Below, piece after piece: positions 36,733 to 46,256 of a DNA stretch of 64,000 bases; position 1 is the first letter of the stretch; the number at the start of each line of letters is the position of its first letter. Source of the stretch: Pseudobacter ginsenosidimutans (GTDB lineage Bacteria > Bacteroidota > Bacteroidia > Chitinophagales > Chitinophagaceae); NCBI RefSeq assembly GCF_007970185.1, contig NZ_CP042431.1, positions 4,092,001-4,156,000 on the forward strand. Direction: 5' to 3'. The notes beneath the pieces were generated by a model that was not told the origin of the DNA, ran no database searches, and worked only from the letters and a program-made list of their open reading frames with translations. A program made the position numbers and the translations under genes.

Positions 36733-38736
36733 ATGAAAAAGATATTCTCAGGCCTGACTGCTTGTTTGCTATCCTGTATTTTGATGGCACAACGATCAGC
36801 ACCTGCCTACCCTCTGATCACACATGATCCTTATTTCAGCATCTGGTCAACAACCGATGAACTGACTGCATCAACTACAAAACACTGGACAGGCAAGCCG
36901 CATTCACTGCTTGGTTTATTGAAAGTGGATGGTGTGATCTATCGATTCCTCGGCAATTCAGCCGATGGGGCAAAGGACGCCGCTATTCAGACAGCCATTC
37001 AAAAAAATGTAAAACTGAACGCTACCCAAACTTCCTATGGTTTTACCTGCGGCCCTGTTGAGCTGAACCTGCAGTTCACCTCTCCATTATTGTTGAATGA
37101 CCTGGACCTGATAGCGAGACCCGTGAGCTATGTGAATGCCAGCGTGCAATCCAATGATGGTGTTGCGCATCAGGTACAATTGTATTTCGGCGCCAGTTCC
37201 ACCGTTGCCGTCAACAAGCCTCAGCAGGAAGTGATCGCATCCCGGTATTCATCCAATGGACTGAACATCTTGAAAGCAGGCTCTACAGCACAATCAGTGC
37301 TCAAAACCAAAGGGGATGATGTGCGGATCGATTGGGGCTACCTCTATGTTGCCATTCCTTCCGGAAAAAATGTACAGCAATCCGTGAGCGTGCAAAGGCC
37401 GATGACACAGGCTTTCGATGCAGTGGGCGCAGAAAGTGATAAAGGAACGGAATTAAGCCTGAACACGGTTGTTGATCTTGGAAAAGTGAACACAGCCAAA
37501 GACCAATTGATACTGGTAGGGTATGATGATCTTTTCTCCGTTCAATTCTTTTCACAAGACCTCAAGCCCTGGTGGAAAATGAATGGCAGTACCATCGAGC
37601 AACAACTCGCTGCGGCAGCAAAGAATTACAAGACCATTCTTCAGCGCTGCAATAATTTCAATAAAAAGCTGCACAGCGATGCCATCAAAGCAGGCGGTGA
37701 GGAATATGCGGCATTATGTGAGCTGGCATACAGACAAAGTATCGCTGCACACAAATTAGTGAAAGGCCCGCAGGGGGAACTGCTCTTTCTCTCCAAAGAG
37801 AATTTCAGCAATGGCAGTATCAATACGGTGGACATAACCTATCCCTCCGCTCCGATGTACCTGCTCTACAATCCTGAATTACTCAAAGGAATGATGAATG
37901 GGATTTTCTATTACAGTGAAAGTGGAAAATGGACAAAGCCTTTTGCGGCACATGATCTCGGCACTTATCCCCTGGCCAATGGTCAGACTTACGGAGAAGA
38001 CATGCCGGTGGAAGAATCGGGCAATATGCTGATCCTGGCAGGCGCTATCGCAAAGGTTGAAGGCAATGCCAATTACGCAAAGAAGCATTGGAAAACGCTG
38101 AGCACCTGGGCGGAATATCTGGCAAAAGAAGGCTTCGATCCGGCCAATCAACTGTGTACGGATGATTTTGCAGGACATCTGGCGCGCAATGCCAATCTCT
38201 CCGTGAAAACGATCGTGGCGCTGGGCGTGTATGCGCGGCTGGCAAAGCAATTGAATGAAACTGCCACTGCCGCCAAATACGGTCAACTGAGCAAATCGTT
38301 TGTGGAAAAATGGATGCAGCTGGCTGCTGACGGAGACCATTATGCGCTTACATTCGATGGCAAAGGAACCTGGAGCCAGAAGTACAACCTGGTTTGGGAT
38401 AAGCTACTTGACCTCCAACTTTTCCCTGAAGAAGTATACAAAAAGGAGATCAGCTATTACCTGGGCAAACAGCAGGAATACGGATTGCCGCTTGATAGCA
38501 GGAAGACCTATACCAAATCCGACTGGATCATCTGGACGGCCACTCTCGCCGATAACCAGCATGATTTCAGAGCGCTCACAGCACCCGTTTACAGGTATGC
38601 CCTGCAAACAAGCACCCGTGTGCCTTTGAGCGACTGGCATGAAACCACCAATGGAAAGCAGGTGGGCTTCCAGGCAAGAAGTGTGGTGGGGGGCTATTTC
38701 ATCAAAATGCTGGAAATGCAATTCAATAAAAAATAA
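36733..38736 (+). CDS. DUF4965/DUF5127 glutaminase-like secreted protein
   Basis: This 667-residue protein is read from ATG 36733, directly before a signal peptide (MKKIFSGLTACLLSCILMAQ); ATG 36694 would put 13 odd residues in front. The mature part starts with the DUF4964-type phrase YPLITHDPYFSIWS, then a DUF5127 beta domain (about 80-270), then a six-hairpin catalytic-like region with GELLFLSKENFSNGSINTVD, HDLGTYPLANGQTYGEDMPVEE and CTDDFAGHLARNANLS. The family contains fungal glutaminase A, but in Bacteroidota glycan loci members are probably glycosidases. It lies 25 bases after GH2. Confidence 0.88.
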   Translation: MKKIFSGLTACLLSCILMAQRSAPAYPLITHDPYFSIWSTTDELTASTTKHWTGKPHSLLGLLKVDGVIYRFLGNSADGAKDAAIQTAIQKNVKLNATQTSYGFTCGPVELNLQFTSPLLLNDLDLIARPVSYVNASVQSNDGVAHQVQLYFGASSTVAVNKPQQEVIASRYSSNGLNILKAGSTAQSVLKTKGDDVRIDWGYLYVAIPSGKNVQQSVSVQRPMTQAFDAVGAESDKGTELSLNTVVDLGKVNTAKDQLILVGYDDLFSVQFFSQDLKPWWKMNGSTIEQQLAAAAKNYKTILQRCNNFNKKLHSDAIKAGGEEYAALCELAYRQSIAAHKLVKGPQGELLFLSKENFSNGSINTVDITYPSAPMYLLYNPELLKGMMNGIFYYSESGKWTKPFAAHDLGTYPLANGQTYGEDMPVEESGNMLILAGAIAKVEGNANYAKKHWKTLSTWAEYLAKEGFDPANQLCTDDFAGHLARNANLSVKTIVALGVYARLAKQLNETATAAKYGQLSKSFVEKWMQLAADGDHYALTFDGKGTWSQKYNLVWDKLLDLQLFPEEVYKKEISYYLGKQQEYGLPLDSRKTYTKSDWIIWTATLADNQHDFRALTAPVYRYALQTSTRVPLSDWHETTNGKQVGFQARSVVGGYFIKMLEMQFNKK

Positions 38737-38745
38737 TCGAATCCT

Positions 38746-39288
38746 ATGCGCAGGAATTTCTTTGGCCTGCTGCCCATCAGCGCCTGCTTCATCAGCTCCT
38801 GTGCAGATGAAGCAAAGCAGGCATCTGTAAAACAAAATACCGCGGCAGAAGTCCGCTCGCCGGAGAGTGCCGGTACACTCAACGATGTTGCACTGGGATT
38901 ACCTTCCTTACAGGACTATGCAGGACCGGGAAATGGCGGGGGGGCAGGCCCTATCGGTCAACACCTGCTGACCATTTATACAGACAGGTACACACCTGTT
39001 GACTCTACGCATATCCCTTCGGGTAAGCTGGAGGCTGTGGCAGGAACGCCTTTCGGTTTTACGAAACCTGATACCATAGGAGCGAGGCTGGATGAAAAGA
39101 ATGAACAACTGAAATTGGGCGGAGGCTATGATCATAATTTCGTACTGAATGGTTCAGGCATGAAACCCGCGGCCAGGGTGGAAGGCGATCGCTCAGGCAT
39201 CGTGATGGAGGTATGGCCTTCTACAGTGCTCAAGCCCGGCGAAAACTATTCCACTGTTTCCGTTTGTCGTTTTTCTGTACGTAAGTAA
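38746..39288 (+). pseudogene. galM: aldose 1-epimerase relic with two in-frame deletions
   Basis: The 180 codons hold separate pieces of a lipoprotein-type aldose 1-epimerase. They comprise a lipoprotein signal ending ISSC, the N-terminal phrase DVALGLPSLQDY, then a jump to TIYTDRYTPVDSTHIPSGKLEAVAGTPFGFTKP and GGYDHNFVLNG, then a second jump from GIVMEVW to PSTVLKPGENYSTVSVCRFSV. A whole enzyme has about 340-390 residues. By comparison with GalM the first gap removes both catalytic histidines and the second removes the catalytic Glu, while the Asp region (GGYDHNF) stays. The frame nevertheless remains open. It cannot be an active mutarotase; a binding role is conceivable but a decayed gene is simpler. 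It is 9 bases after DUF4965. Confidence 0.78.
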
Positions 39289-39306
39289 TCACCACAATTG
39301 CAATGG

Positions 39307-40341
39307 ATGCGTGAAAAGATCAATAAAGTGACCATTGAAGACATTGCACGGGTGCTGAATATTACGGCAGCTACTGTGTCGCGCGCCCTGAATGATCATC
39401 CCGGAATTGCAGAGAACACCCGCAGGATAGTAAAGGAAACTGCAGCCAGGCTGCATTACCAGCCGAACAGGATCGCTTCATCGCTACGGCTGGGTCGCAC
39501 CAATATCCTGGGCGTGATCATTCCAAGCGCAGAGATCAATTTCTTCGGATCAGTGATACATGGCATAGAAAAAATTGCCAACCAGAACAGGTACAGTGTT
39601 CTCATCTATCAATCCAATGAATTGTATGAGCATGAGAAACTCGGCGTGCAGGCATTTTTGCAGGCACAGGTGGATGGAGTGCTGGCTTCCGTATCAAAGG
39701 AAACCATCAATGCCGATCATTTCATTGAGATCAAAAAACGTGGAGTGCCCCTGGTACTGTTCGACAGGGCCATCGATTCCCTCGGCGTACCTTCTGTTGT
39801 GATAGATGATTATGCCGGCGCTTTCGCGGCAACCAAACATTTGATAGACCAGGGATGCAGACATATTGCGCATATCGGTGGTCAGCAGCATGTGAGCATT
39901 TTCAATCAACGATTGAAAGGGTATATCGATGCGCTGAACATGCACGGCATTGCCGTGAATGAGGACCTGATCGTGTACGGAAGGGTGAGTGTGGATTCAG
40001 GAAGGGAATGCATGCAACAGTTGCTCTCACTGAAACAGACGCCGGATGCGGTTTTCGCAGTGGAAGATTTTACCGCGCTCGGCGCCATGCAAACCATCAA
40101 GGACGCAGACAGGAAAATTCCGGATGATATAGCTATTATCGGTTTTGCCAATGAACAGTTCGGTGAATTCCTGACACCAGGTCTGTCGAGTGTGAATCAA
40201 CAAACAGTTACGATGGGAGAGGAAGCAGCTTCGCTCTTGTTCAGCGAATTGCAAACCGCCGACCGTTACCAGTCCAATCCCAAAAAAATTGTGCTGGAAG
40301 CAAGACTTGTTTGCCGCGCTTCCAGTATCAAACAAAAATGA
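39307..40341 (+). CDS. LacI family transcriptional regulator
   Basis: This 344-residue regulator is read from ATG 39307 (TTG 39298 is less likely). The LacI helix-turn-helix lies at residues 6-30 (VTIEDIARVLNITAATVSRALNDHPG) with the hinge NRIASSLRLGRTNILGV. A periplasmic-binding-protein-like effector domain (about 62-335) includes VPLVLFDRAI and PDDIAIIGFANE. It will bind a sugar and then release or bind DNA. The operator-like TGTAAACGTTTGCA at 28938, in front of susC, is a natural target. Its stop overlaps the next start (ATGA), so it is co-translated with the GH127/146 enzyme. Confidence 0.93.
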   Translation: MREKINKVTIEDIARVLNITAATVSRALNDHPGIAENTRRIVKETAARLHYQPNRIASSLRLGRTNILGVIIPSAEINFFGSVIHGIEKIANQNRYSVLIYQSNELYEHEKLGVQAFLQAQVDGVLASVSKETINADHFIEIKKRGVPLVLFDRAIDSLGVPSVVIDDYAGAFAATKHLIDQGCRHIAHIGGQQHVSIFNQRLKGYIDALNMHGIAVNEDLIVYGRVSVDSGRECMQQLLSLKQTPDAVFAVEDFTALGAMQTIKDADRKIPDDIAIIGFANEQFGEFLTPGLSSVNQQTVTMGEEAASLLFSELQTADRYQSNPKKIVLEARLVCRASSIKQK

Positions 40342-42434
40342 GCTTAATAAAAATGGTAGTTCTTACTTTCAAATCAGCAGTCGTTTCCCGGGCAGGAAGA
40401 AGATTACCTGGGAGGCAATGGTGGGTAATGATATTTTTTGTGCTGTTGCAGGGGACCTTGCCTGCCCAGGAATTTTCTTCGCTGCCCAATTTTCAATCAC
40501 CCGTTTACCAGGAGTTGCCATTGGGCGCTATCAAACCACGGGGTTGGTTATTGCAGCAATTGACCATCATGCGTAAAGGCACCACCGGAAACCTGGACGG
40601 GTGGCTGAAGAAGATCAGCGATAACGGCTGGCGTGGCGGTAATGGCGATGCCTGGGAAGCCACGCCCTACTGGCTGGATGGCGCAGTGCCACTGGCCTGG
40701 CTGCTGAATGATACTGCTTTTAAAATAAGGATGATGCAGTATATCAACTGGACGCTGGATCATCAGCGTCCATCCGGCTATTTTGGTCCGATTACCAAAC
40801 AGGAACGTGAAAGCGGTAAAAGCATCACTGCCGCCGACTGTAATAACGGTGAGGACTGGTGGCCGAAAATGGTAATGCTGAAAGTACTGCAGCAATATTA
40901 TTCCGCTACTGAAGACAAGCGTGTGCTGCTATTCATGACAAAATATTTTCAATACCAGTATCAGGCACTACAACAATGTCCGCTGAACAAATGGACAGAA
41001 TGGGCCGAAGCGCGCGGGATGGACAATATCCTGATAGTGCAATGGCTTTATCAAAAAACAAAACAACCACAACTGTTGCAACTGGCGGCTGCACTGCAAA
41101 AGCAAACCCTGCCCTGGAGTAAATTCTTTGCCGGCAGGGATTGGACTATTAATGCAGCTGCGTACCAGAACGACCAGCATTGGATGGCAAGGCATGGCGT
41201 GAATGTAGCCATGGGATTGAAAGATCCGGCTGTGCATTATCAGCGTACCGGTGATAAGAAATATCTCAGTGCGCTGCACACCGGTTTTAAAGATCTCATG
41301 ACATTGCATGGGCTTCCTTTTGGTTGTTTTTCAGCAGATGAAGACCTGCATGGCAATAACCCTTCGCAGGGAACGGAACTTTGTGCTATCGTTGAGTCCA
41401 TGTTCTCACTTGAACAGATAACAGGCATTACCGGCGATGTGCGATACATGGATGCACTGGAACGCATCACCTTCAATGCGCTTCCTGCACAAACCACTGT
41501 TGATTTCAATAACAAACAATATTTTCAGATCGCGAACCAGGTGCATATCAAAAAAGGAGTGTTCACTTTTACATTGCCATTCGACAGGGAAATGAACAAT
41601 GTGCTCGGTATGCGCAGCGGCTATACCTGCTGCCTGGAGAACATGCACCAGGGCTGGACCAAATTCACCACGCATCTCTGGTACGGCACAAAGGACGGCG
41701 GCCTGGCTGCATTGCATTACGCTCCCTCTGAAGTGAATGTGAAACCGGGGAAATCGAAAACGGCTGTAACAATCAAAGAAACCACGAACTATCCTTTTGA
41801 GAACATTATCCGATTCGATCTTACTACCAATACGCCTGTAAGCTTTCCTTTTCAGCTTCGCATTCCTGCCTGGTGTAGGCTAGCCAACATCTATGTGAAT
41901 GGAGTGAAGCTCCGTACAGAAAAAGGCGGACAGATCATAACGGTCTCGCGCACCTGGAAGAACGGTGATCAGCTGAAACTTGAATTACCGATGGAGGTTT
42001 CCGTTTCCCAATGGGGCAGTAATTCGAGGGCCATTGAACGCGGTCCGCTGTTGTATGCGCTCAAACTAAAAGAAGAATGGGAAAAAGGAACAGATGAACA
42101 CCAGGGAGATTATTTCACTGTTCATACGAATGACAAATGGAATTATGGACTGGTGGCGGAACAGCTGAAGCAGGATCCTGCTTCCTGGAAAGTAAACGAG
42201 GTACAGCAAATAAAGGATGATTTTGTGTGGGACCTGCAACATGCGCCTATCGAAATAAAGGTGCAGGCCAAAAAAATCCCAGGCTGGACCATCGCCAATG
42301 ATATTGCCCTGATACCTGTTACAGCGCGCGATGGATTGTATATGGGAAGAGTGGAAAACGAAACAGAGACTATCACGCTGGTTCCTTATGGTTGCACCAA
42401 AGTGAGGATTGTGGCTTTTCCGGTTGTGAAGTGA
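40338..42434 (+). CDS. GH127/GH146-type beta-L-arabinofuranosidase (DUF1680)
   Basis: This 698-residue protein starts at ATG 40338, which overlaps the LacI stop as ATGA. A hydrophobic export segment (MIFFVLLQGTLPAQ) lies about 30 residues in, so a later start is possible. An alpha/alpha barrel follows with RGMDNILIVQWLY and DQHWMARHGVNVAMGLKDPA, then a beta domain. The zinc-thiolate site known from HypBA1 is present: Glu347-x-Cys349 in GTELC and Cys431-Cys432 in GYTCCLEN; Cys432 would be the nucleophile. Release of beta-L-arabinofuranose is expected, though the GH127 and GH146 families cannot be told apart here. It fits a locus acting on arabinose-bearing plant glycans. Confidence 0.9.
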   Translation: MSLIKMVVLTFKSAVVSRAGRRLPGRQWWVMIFFVLLQGTLPAQEFSSLPNFQSPVYQELPLGAIKPRGWLLQQLTIMRKGTTGNLDGWLKKISDNGWRGGNGDAWEATPYWLDGAVPLAWLLNDTAFKIRMMQYINWTLDHQRPSGYFGPITKQERESGKSITAADCNNGEDWWPKMVMLKVLQQYYSATEDKRVLLFMTKYFQYQYQALQQCPLNKWTEWAEARGMDNILIVQWLYQKTKQPQLLQLAAALQKQTLPWSKFFAGRDWTINAAAYQNDQHWMARHGVNVAMGLKDPAVHYQRTGDKKYLSALHTGFKDLMTLHGLPFGCFSADEDLHGNNPSQGTELCAIVESMFSLEQITGITGDVRYMDALERITFNALPAQTTVDFNNKQYFQIANQVHIKKGVFTFTLPFDREMNNVLGMRSGYTCCLENMHQGWTKFTTHLWYGTKDGGLAALHYAPSEVNVKPGKSKTAVTIKETTNYPFENIIRFDLTTNTPVSFPFQLRIPAWCRLANIYVNGVKLRTEKGGQIITVSRTWKNGDQLKLELPMEVSVSQWGSNSRAIERGPLLYALKLKEEWEKGTDEHQGDYFTVHTNDKWNYGLVAEQLKQDPASWKVNEVQQIKDDFVWDLQHAPIEIKVQAKKIPGWTIANDIALIPVTARDGLYMGRVENETETITLVPYGCTKVRIVAFPVVK

Positions 42435-42494
42435 TGCGGGTAACCGCCTTTCCGCTATTCATCCTCTCTATTTACCCGTTGATGGAAAAAGATA

Positions 42495-42524
42495 TTTGCA
42501 ACAATGTTGAAATTTTTACTTTCG
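42495..42524 (+). promoter_or_regulatory. Bacteroidota-type promoter of the tricorn protease gene
   Basis: TTTG (42495-42498), an 18-base spacer and TACTTTCG (42517-42524) match TTTG-n18-20-TAnnTTTG with one change. The predicted transcript starts near 42531, about 13 bases before ATG 42544. Confidence 0.6.
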
Positions 42525-42543
42525 TGGGACCAAAGAAATTCCC

Positions 42544-45500
42544 ATGAGATACACCCTTACATTTCTACTATTGCTGGGCTGCTATGCTTCAGTGTTCAGC
42601 CAGGGCAATGCGCTATGGCTTCGTTATCCTTCTATTTCCCCTGATGGCAAAACGATCGCATTTGGCTACAAAGGCGATATCTACCGCGTGGATGCTAATG
42701 GTGGCGTTGCCACGCCGCTCACCATCCATGAAGCGCACGATATGATGCCGGTATGGAGCCATGATGGTAAGACCATCGCATTTGCCAGCGATCGCTACGG
42801 AGATTTTGATGTGTTTGTGATGCCTGCTAACGGTGGCGCACCAACGAGGCTTACCTTCAACAGCGCTCATGATTATCCCTACGATTTTTCAAGGGATAAC
42901 AGCCAGGTACTGTTCGGCAGCGGACGCAATGCGCCGTCCACCAGTTCCAAATTCCCTTCACCCAGGTTGTTCAGGAATGTTTACCAGGTGCCGGTGAAAG
43001 GCGGAAAGTCGATCCTCGTTAGCGCTGCAGGCATGGACATGGCGAAATACAACAATGATGGTTCGCAGATCGTATTTGAAGACAGGAAAGGCTATGAAGA
43101 CCCCTGGAGGAAACATCATACTTCTTCGGTTACCCGTGATATCTGGATCTACAATATAAAAGCGAACAGTTACAAGAAGATCTCTGAATACAATGGAGAG
43201 GACCGCAATCCATTGTTTGCCGATAATGAGAATGTTTTTTACCTCTCCGAAAAAGGGGGCATCTCACAGAATGTTTTCAAATCCTCCATTGCTGATCCTG
43301 CAAAAATGGAACAGCTTACCAGCTTCAAAGATCATCCTGTACGGCATTTGTCGAAGGCAGCAGATAATACGCTCTGCTTTACTTACAATGGAGAGATCTA
43401 TACCTTGAAGCCCGGTGGCAGAGCGCAGAAAGTGGCAGTGAATATTTTCAATGATGGCCGGGAAGCAGTAGAAAAAGTGCAACGCGTGAATGGCAATGTT
43501 ACGGAATTTACTGTGAGCCCAAATGGAAAAGAGATCGCATTTGTGACCAGGGGCGAAGTGTTTGTGACAAGCGTGGAAGGATCACAGACCAAACGTATTA
43601 CCAATACGCCTGAACAGGAAAGGATGGTGCAGTGGGCGCCCGATGGCAGAAGCCTGATCTATGCAGCAGAACGGAATGACAACTGGGATATCTATACGGT
43701 TACTCTTACACGTAAGGAAGAGCCTTACTTTTATGCATCTACCGTTTTGAAAGAAGAACCGTTGATAGCTACCAATGCGGAAGAGTTCCTCCCAAAATAT
43801 TCTCCCGATGGAAAAGAAGTGGCTTACTGGGAGAACCGAAATGTGCTAAGGGTATACAATATCGCTTCCAAAAAATCACGAACGCTCATTCCTCAGGGAC
43901 GCAATTACAGTTATGCTGATGGCGATATCAATTTCAACTGGAGCCCCGATGGAAAATATTTGCTGGCATCTGATCAGTATTTTGGATTTGACGGAGGCCG
44001 GGCAGGAATGGTGAAAGCCGATGGAACGGGTTCCATCCTGCATCCCGTGATGAGTGGATTTGGTGAATCACGTCCGAAATGGGTAATGAATGGAAGGGCT
44101 ATCACCTGGGCCAATAATAAGGAGGGCCGGAGATCGCTTGCATTCCAGGGAGCAAGGGAAATGGATGTATATGCGCTTTTCTTTGACCAGGAAGCTTTTG
44201 ACCGTTTTCAATTGAGCAAAGAGGATTTCGATCTGTTGAAAGAGAAGGAAGATCGTGGCCAGAAAAGCAAGCCAGCCGCTGATTCCGCTGCAAAGAAAGC
44301 AGGCGAGAAAAGGGATTCTGCTCTCAAAACCTGGAGCCCTGATCTCACGGATCTCGATAGCAGGAAGCTGAAGCTAACCACCGGCAGCGCCACGATCAGT
44401 GATTATGTATTATCGCCCGATGGCAGCAAATTATATTATCTCGCAGCAGTTGAGAAAGGATTCGATCTCTGGCTGACAGAGCCTCGTACCCAACAAACGC
44501 GCCTGATCGCGAAGCTGGGCAGCAGCGGCAGTGGTATTGAAATGAGCAGGGATGGAAAGAACCTCTTTGTGAACAACCGCGGCAGCATCATGAAAGTGGA
44601 TGAAACAGGCAAGATCAGTCCGGTTTCCATCAATACGGAAATGATCGTGAACAATACGGCGGAGCGTGAATATATCTTCAACCACGCCTGGCGCCAGGTG
44701 AAAGCCAAGTTCTATGATCCGAAGATCCATGGCATCAACTGGGAGCAATACAAAAAAGATTATGCGGTGTTCCTGCCTCATATTTCCAATAACTACGACT
44801 TCCAGGAATTGCTGAGCGAGCTGCTGGGAGAACTGAATGGATCACATACCGGCGGAAGGTACAGTCCGCAGTTCCCTAACGGTGATAACACAGCGAGTAT
44901 CGGAGCTTTCTTTGATGAGACCTATGCCGGCAATGGCATGAAGGTGACCGAGATCATCAGGGGAGGGCCTTTGTTCAAGGCGGCAAGCAAGATCCGTCCG
45001 GGACATATCATCGAAAAGGTAGACGGAACGGCTATTACCGCGCAGAACAACTGGGACGTACTGTTGAACAGGAAAGAAGGACAGGACATATTGCTGAGTA
45101 TTTTTGATCCTGCCAAAGGCAATCGCTGGGAAGAAACGGTAAAACCGATCTCCGGTAATGAAGAAGGGCCCTTGCTCTACAAGCGCTGGGTGAAAATGAT
45201 GAGTGATTTGGTAGACAGTCTCAGTGGCGGCAAACTTGGTTACGTGCATGTTCAGGGGATGAATGATGGCAGCTACCGTACAGTAGTAGACGAAGTAATG
45301 GGGAAACATCGCCAGAAAGAAGGACTGGTGGTTGATACCCGCTTCAATGGCGGAGGCTGGTTGCACAATGATCTCAATACATTCCTCAGCGGTAAAGCCT
45401 ATTTCACTTTTGCCCCTCAAAGCAACAGGCTGAATGTAACGGAGCCGATTGATCGCTGGAGCAAGCCAAGCATCGTACTGATGAGTGAAGGCAATTACAG

Positions 45501-45780
45501 CGATGCGCATTTGTTCCCTTATTCATACAAGAATAATGGAATTGGTAAGCTGGTGGGAATGCCGGTGCCGGGAACAGGAACGGCTGTATGGTGGGAAACG
45601 CAGATCGATCCCACGATCGTATTTGGTATCCCCATGATCGCAGTGATCGGAAAAGAGAACCGTCCGGTTGAGAACCTGCAACTGGAACCGGATATTAAAG
45701 TGGAATTGAATTATGAATCATTCCTATCCGGAAAGGATCCGCAGTTGGAAGCAGCAGTGAAGGAATTGATGAAGAAGTAA
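42544..45780 (+). CDS. tricorn protease homologue (S41 family peptidase)
   Basis: This 1078-residue exported peptidase has a signal peptide (residues 1-20, ending VFS-QG). A beta-propeller of WD40/PD40-type repeats (about 25-330, e.g. PVWSHDGKTIAFASDRYGDFDVF) and a second propeller (about 330-690) lead to a C1 helical domain (HAWRQVKAKFYDPKIHGINWEQYK), a PDZ domain (about 790-860) and the S41 core. GSHTG (about 760) carries the expected catalytic His, and Ser986-Asp987 in GNYSDAHLFPY matches the nucleophile pair of archaeal tricorn. A PVENLQLEPDI ending completes the site. It is a single-gene unit with its own promoter and terminator and would trim peptides in the periplasm. Confidence 0.93.
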   Translation: MRYTLTFLLLLGCYASVFSQGNALWLRYPSISPDGKTIAFGYKGDIYRVDANGGVATPLTIHEAHDMMPVWSHDGKTIAFASDRYGDFDVFVMPANGGAPTRLTFNSAHDYPYDFSRDNSQVLFGSGRNAPSTSSKFPSPRLFRNVYQVPVKGGKSILVSAAGMDMAKYNNDGSQIVFEDRKGYEDPWRKHHTSSVTRDIWIYNIKANSYKKISEYNGEDRNPLFADNENVFYLSEKGGISQNVFKSSIADPAKMEQLTSFKDHPVRHLSKAADNTLCFTYNGEIYTLKPGGRAQKVAVNIFNDGREAVEKVQRVNGNVTEFTVSPNGKEIAFVTRGEVFVTSVEGSQTKRITNTPEQERMVQWAPDGRSLIYAAERNDNWDIYTVTLTRKEEPYFYASTVLKEEPLIATNAEEFLPKYSPDGKEVAYWENRNVLRVYNIASKKSRTLIPQGRNYSYADGDINFNWSPDGKYLLASDQYFGFDGGRAGMVKADGTGSILHPVMSGFGESRPKWVMNGRAITWANNKEGRRSLAFQGAREMDVYALFFDQEAFDRFQLSKEDFDLLKEKEDRGQKSKPAADSAAKKAGEKRDSALKTWSPDLTDLDSRKLKLTTGSATISDYVLSPDGSKLYYLAAVEKGFDLWLTEPRTQQTRLIAKLGSSGSGIEMSRDGKNLFVNNRGSIMKVDETGKISPVSINTEMIVNNTAEREYIFNHAWRQVKAKFYDPKIHGINWEQYKKDYAVFLPHISNNYDFQELLSELLGELNGSHTGGRYSPQFPNGDNTASIGAFFDETYAGNGMKVTEIIRGGPLFKAASKIRPGHIIEKVDGTAITAQNNWDVLLNRKEGQDILLSIFDPAKGNRWEETVKPISGNEEGPLLYKRWVKMMSDLVDSLSGGKLGYVHVQGMNDGSYRTVVDEVMGKHRQKEGLVVDTRFNGGGWLHNDLNTFLSGKAYFTFAPQSNRLNVTEPIDRWSKPSIVLMSEGNYSDAHLFPYSYKNNGIGKLVGMPVPGTGTAVWWETQIDPTIVFGIPMIAVIGKENRPVENLQLEPDIKVELNYESFLSGKDPQLEAAVKELMKK

Positions 45781-45801
45781 AAGTGATATAAAGAGATAGT
45801 T

Positions 45802-45836
45802 GGCCTTTAGGGAATTCCCTGAAGGCCTTTTTTATT
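45802..45836 (+). terminator. intrinsic terminator after the tricorn gene
   Basis: GGCCTT-t-AGGG / CCCT-g-AAGGCC with loop AATT forms a strong stem, followed by TTTTTT. It lies 22 bases after the stop. On the other strand there is no T run. Confidence 0.88.
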
Positions 45837-45850
45837 GTCAGGTGCATTGA

Positions 45851-46240
45851 TCATGCTGTCAACTCTATCAGGTTGCCTTCCGGGTCCAGTACTACTGCTT
45901 CGTAGTAGCCATCGCCAGTGGTGCGCGGATGCCCCACGATCTTGTGCCCATCTGATCTCAATGCAGTGACCAACTGGTCAACTTTGGCTTCACTGCCTGT
46001 GCTGATGGCCATGTGCACGATACCTTCCTTTTGTGAGAGATGATCATGCTGCCTTTCTGCAATATCAGGACGGTGCATGAGCTCCAGTCTGGAGCCGCTT
46101 TCGAAACTGAGGAAGTAAGACTGGAAATGCGTGAGCGGGTTATGGTATTTGTGGTTGGACCTGGCTCCGAAATACTGTTCGTAGAATGATTTCATCAGTT
46201 CCAGGTTCTCTACCCAAATGGCCAGATGTTCTATTTTCAT
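45851..46240 (-). CDS. VOC family (glyoxalase-like) protein
   Basis: This 129-residue protein is read from ATG 46240, which begins the VOC fold directly (MKIEHLAIWVENLELMKSFYEQYFGA). The second half ends GDGYYEAVVLDPEGNLIEL, the normal closing strand. Metal-ligand candidates are His5, Glu66 or so in SRLELMHRP, His94 or so in GIVHMAIS, and Glu near the end. The family includes glyoxalase I, dioxygenases and antibiotic-resistance proteins, so the reaction is open. It follows the DeoR gene by 16 bases as the last gene of an MFS-DeoR-VOC unit. Confidence 0.85.
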   Translation of the reverse strand: MKIEHLAIWVENLELMKSFYEQYFGARSNHKYHNPLTHFQSYFLSFESGSRLELMHRPDIAERQHDHLSQKEGIVHMAISTGSEAKVDQLVTALRSDGHKIVGHPRTTGDGYYEAVVLDPEGNLIELTA

Positions 46241-46256
46241 TTTTACATTTTTTTGA

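Noticed and set aside
42434-42460. Terminator after the GH127/146 gene (GCGG-gtaa-CCGC)
   Set aside because: The stem has only four base pairs and no proper T run follows.
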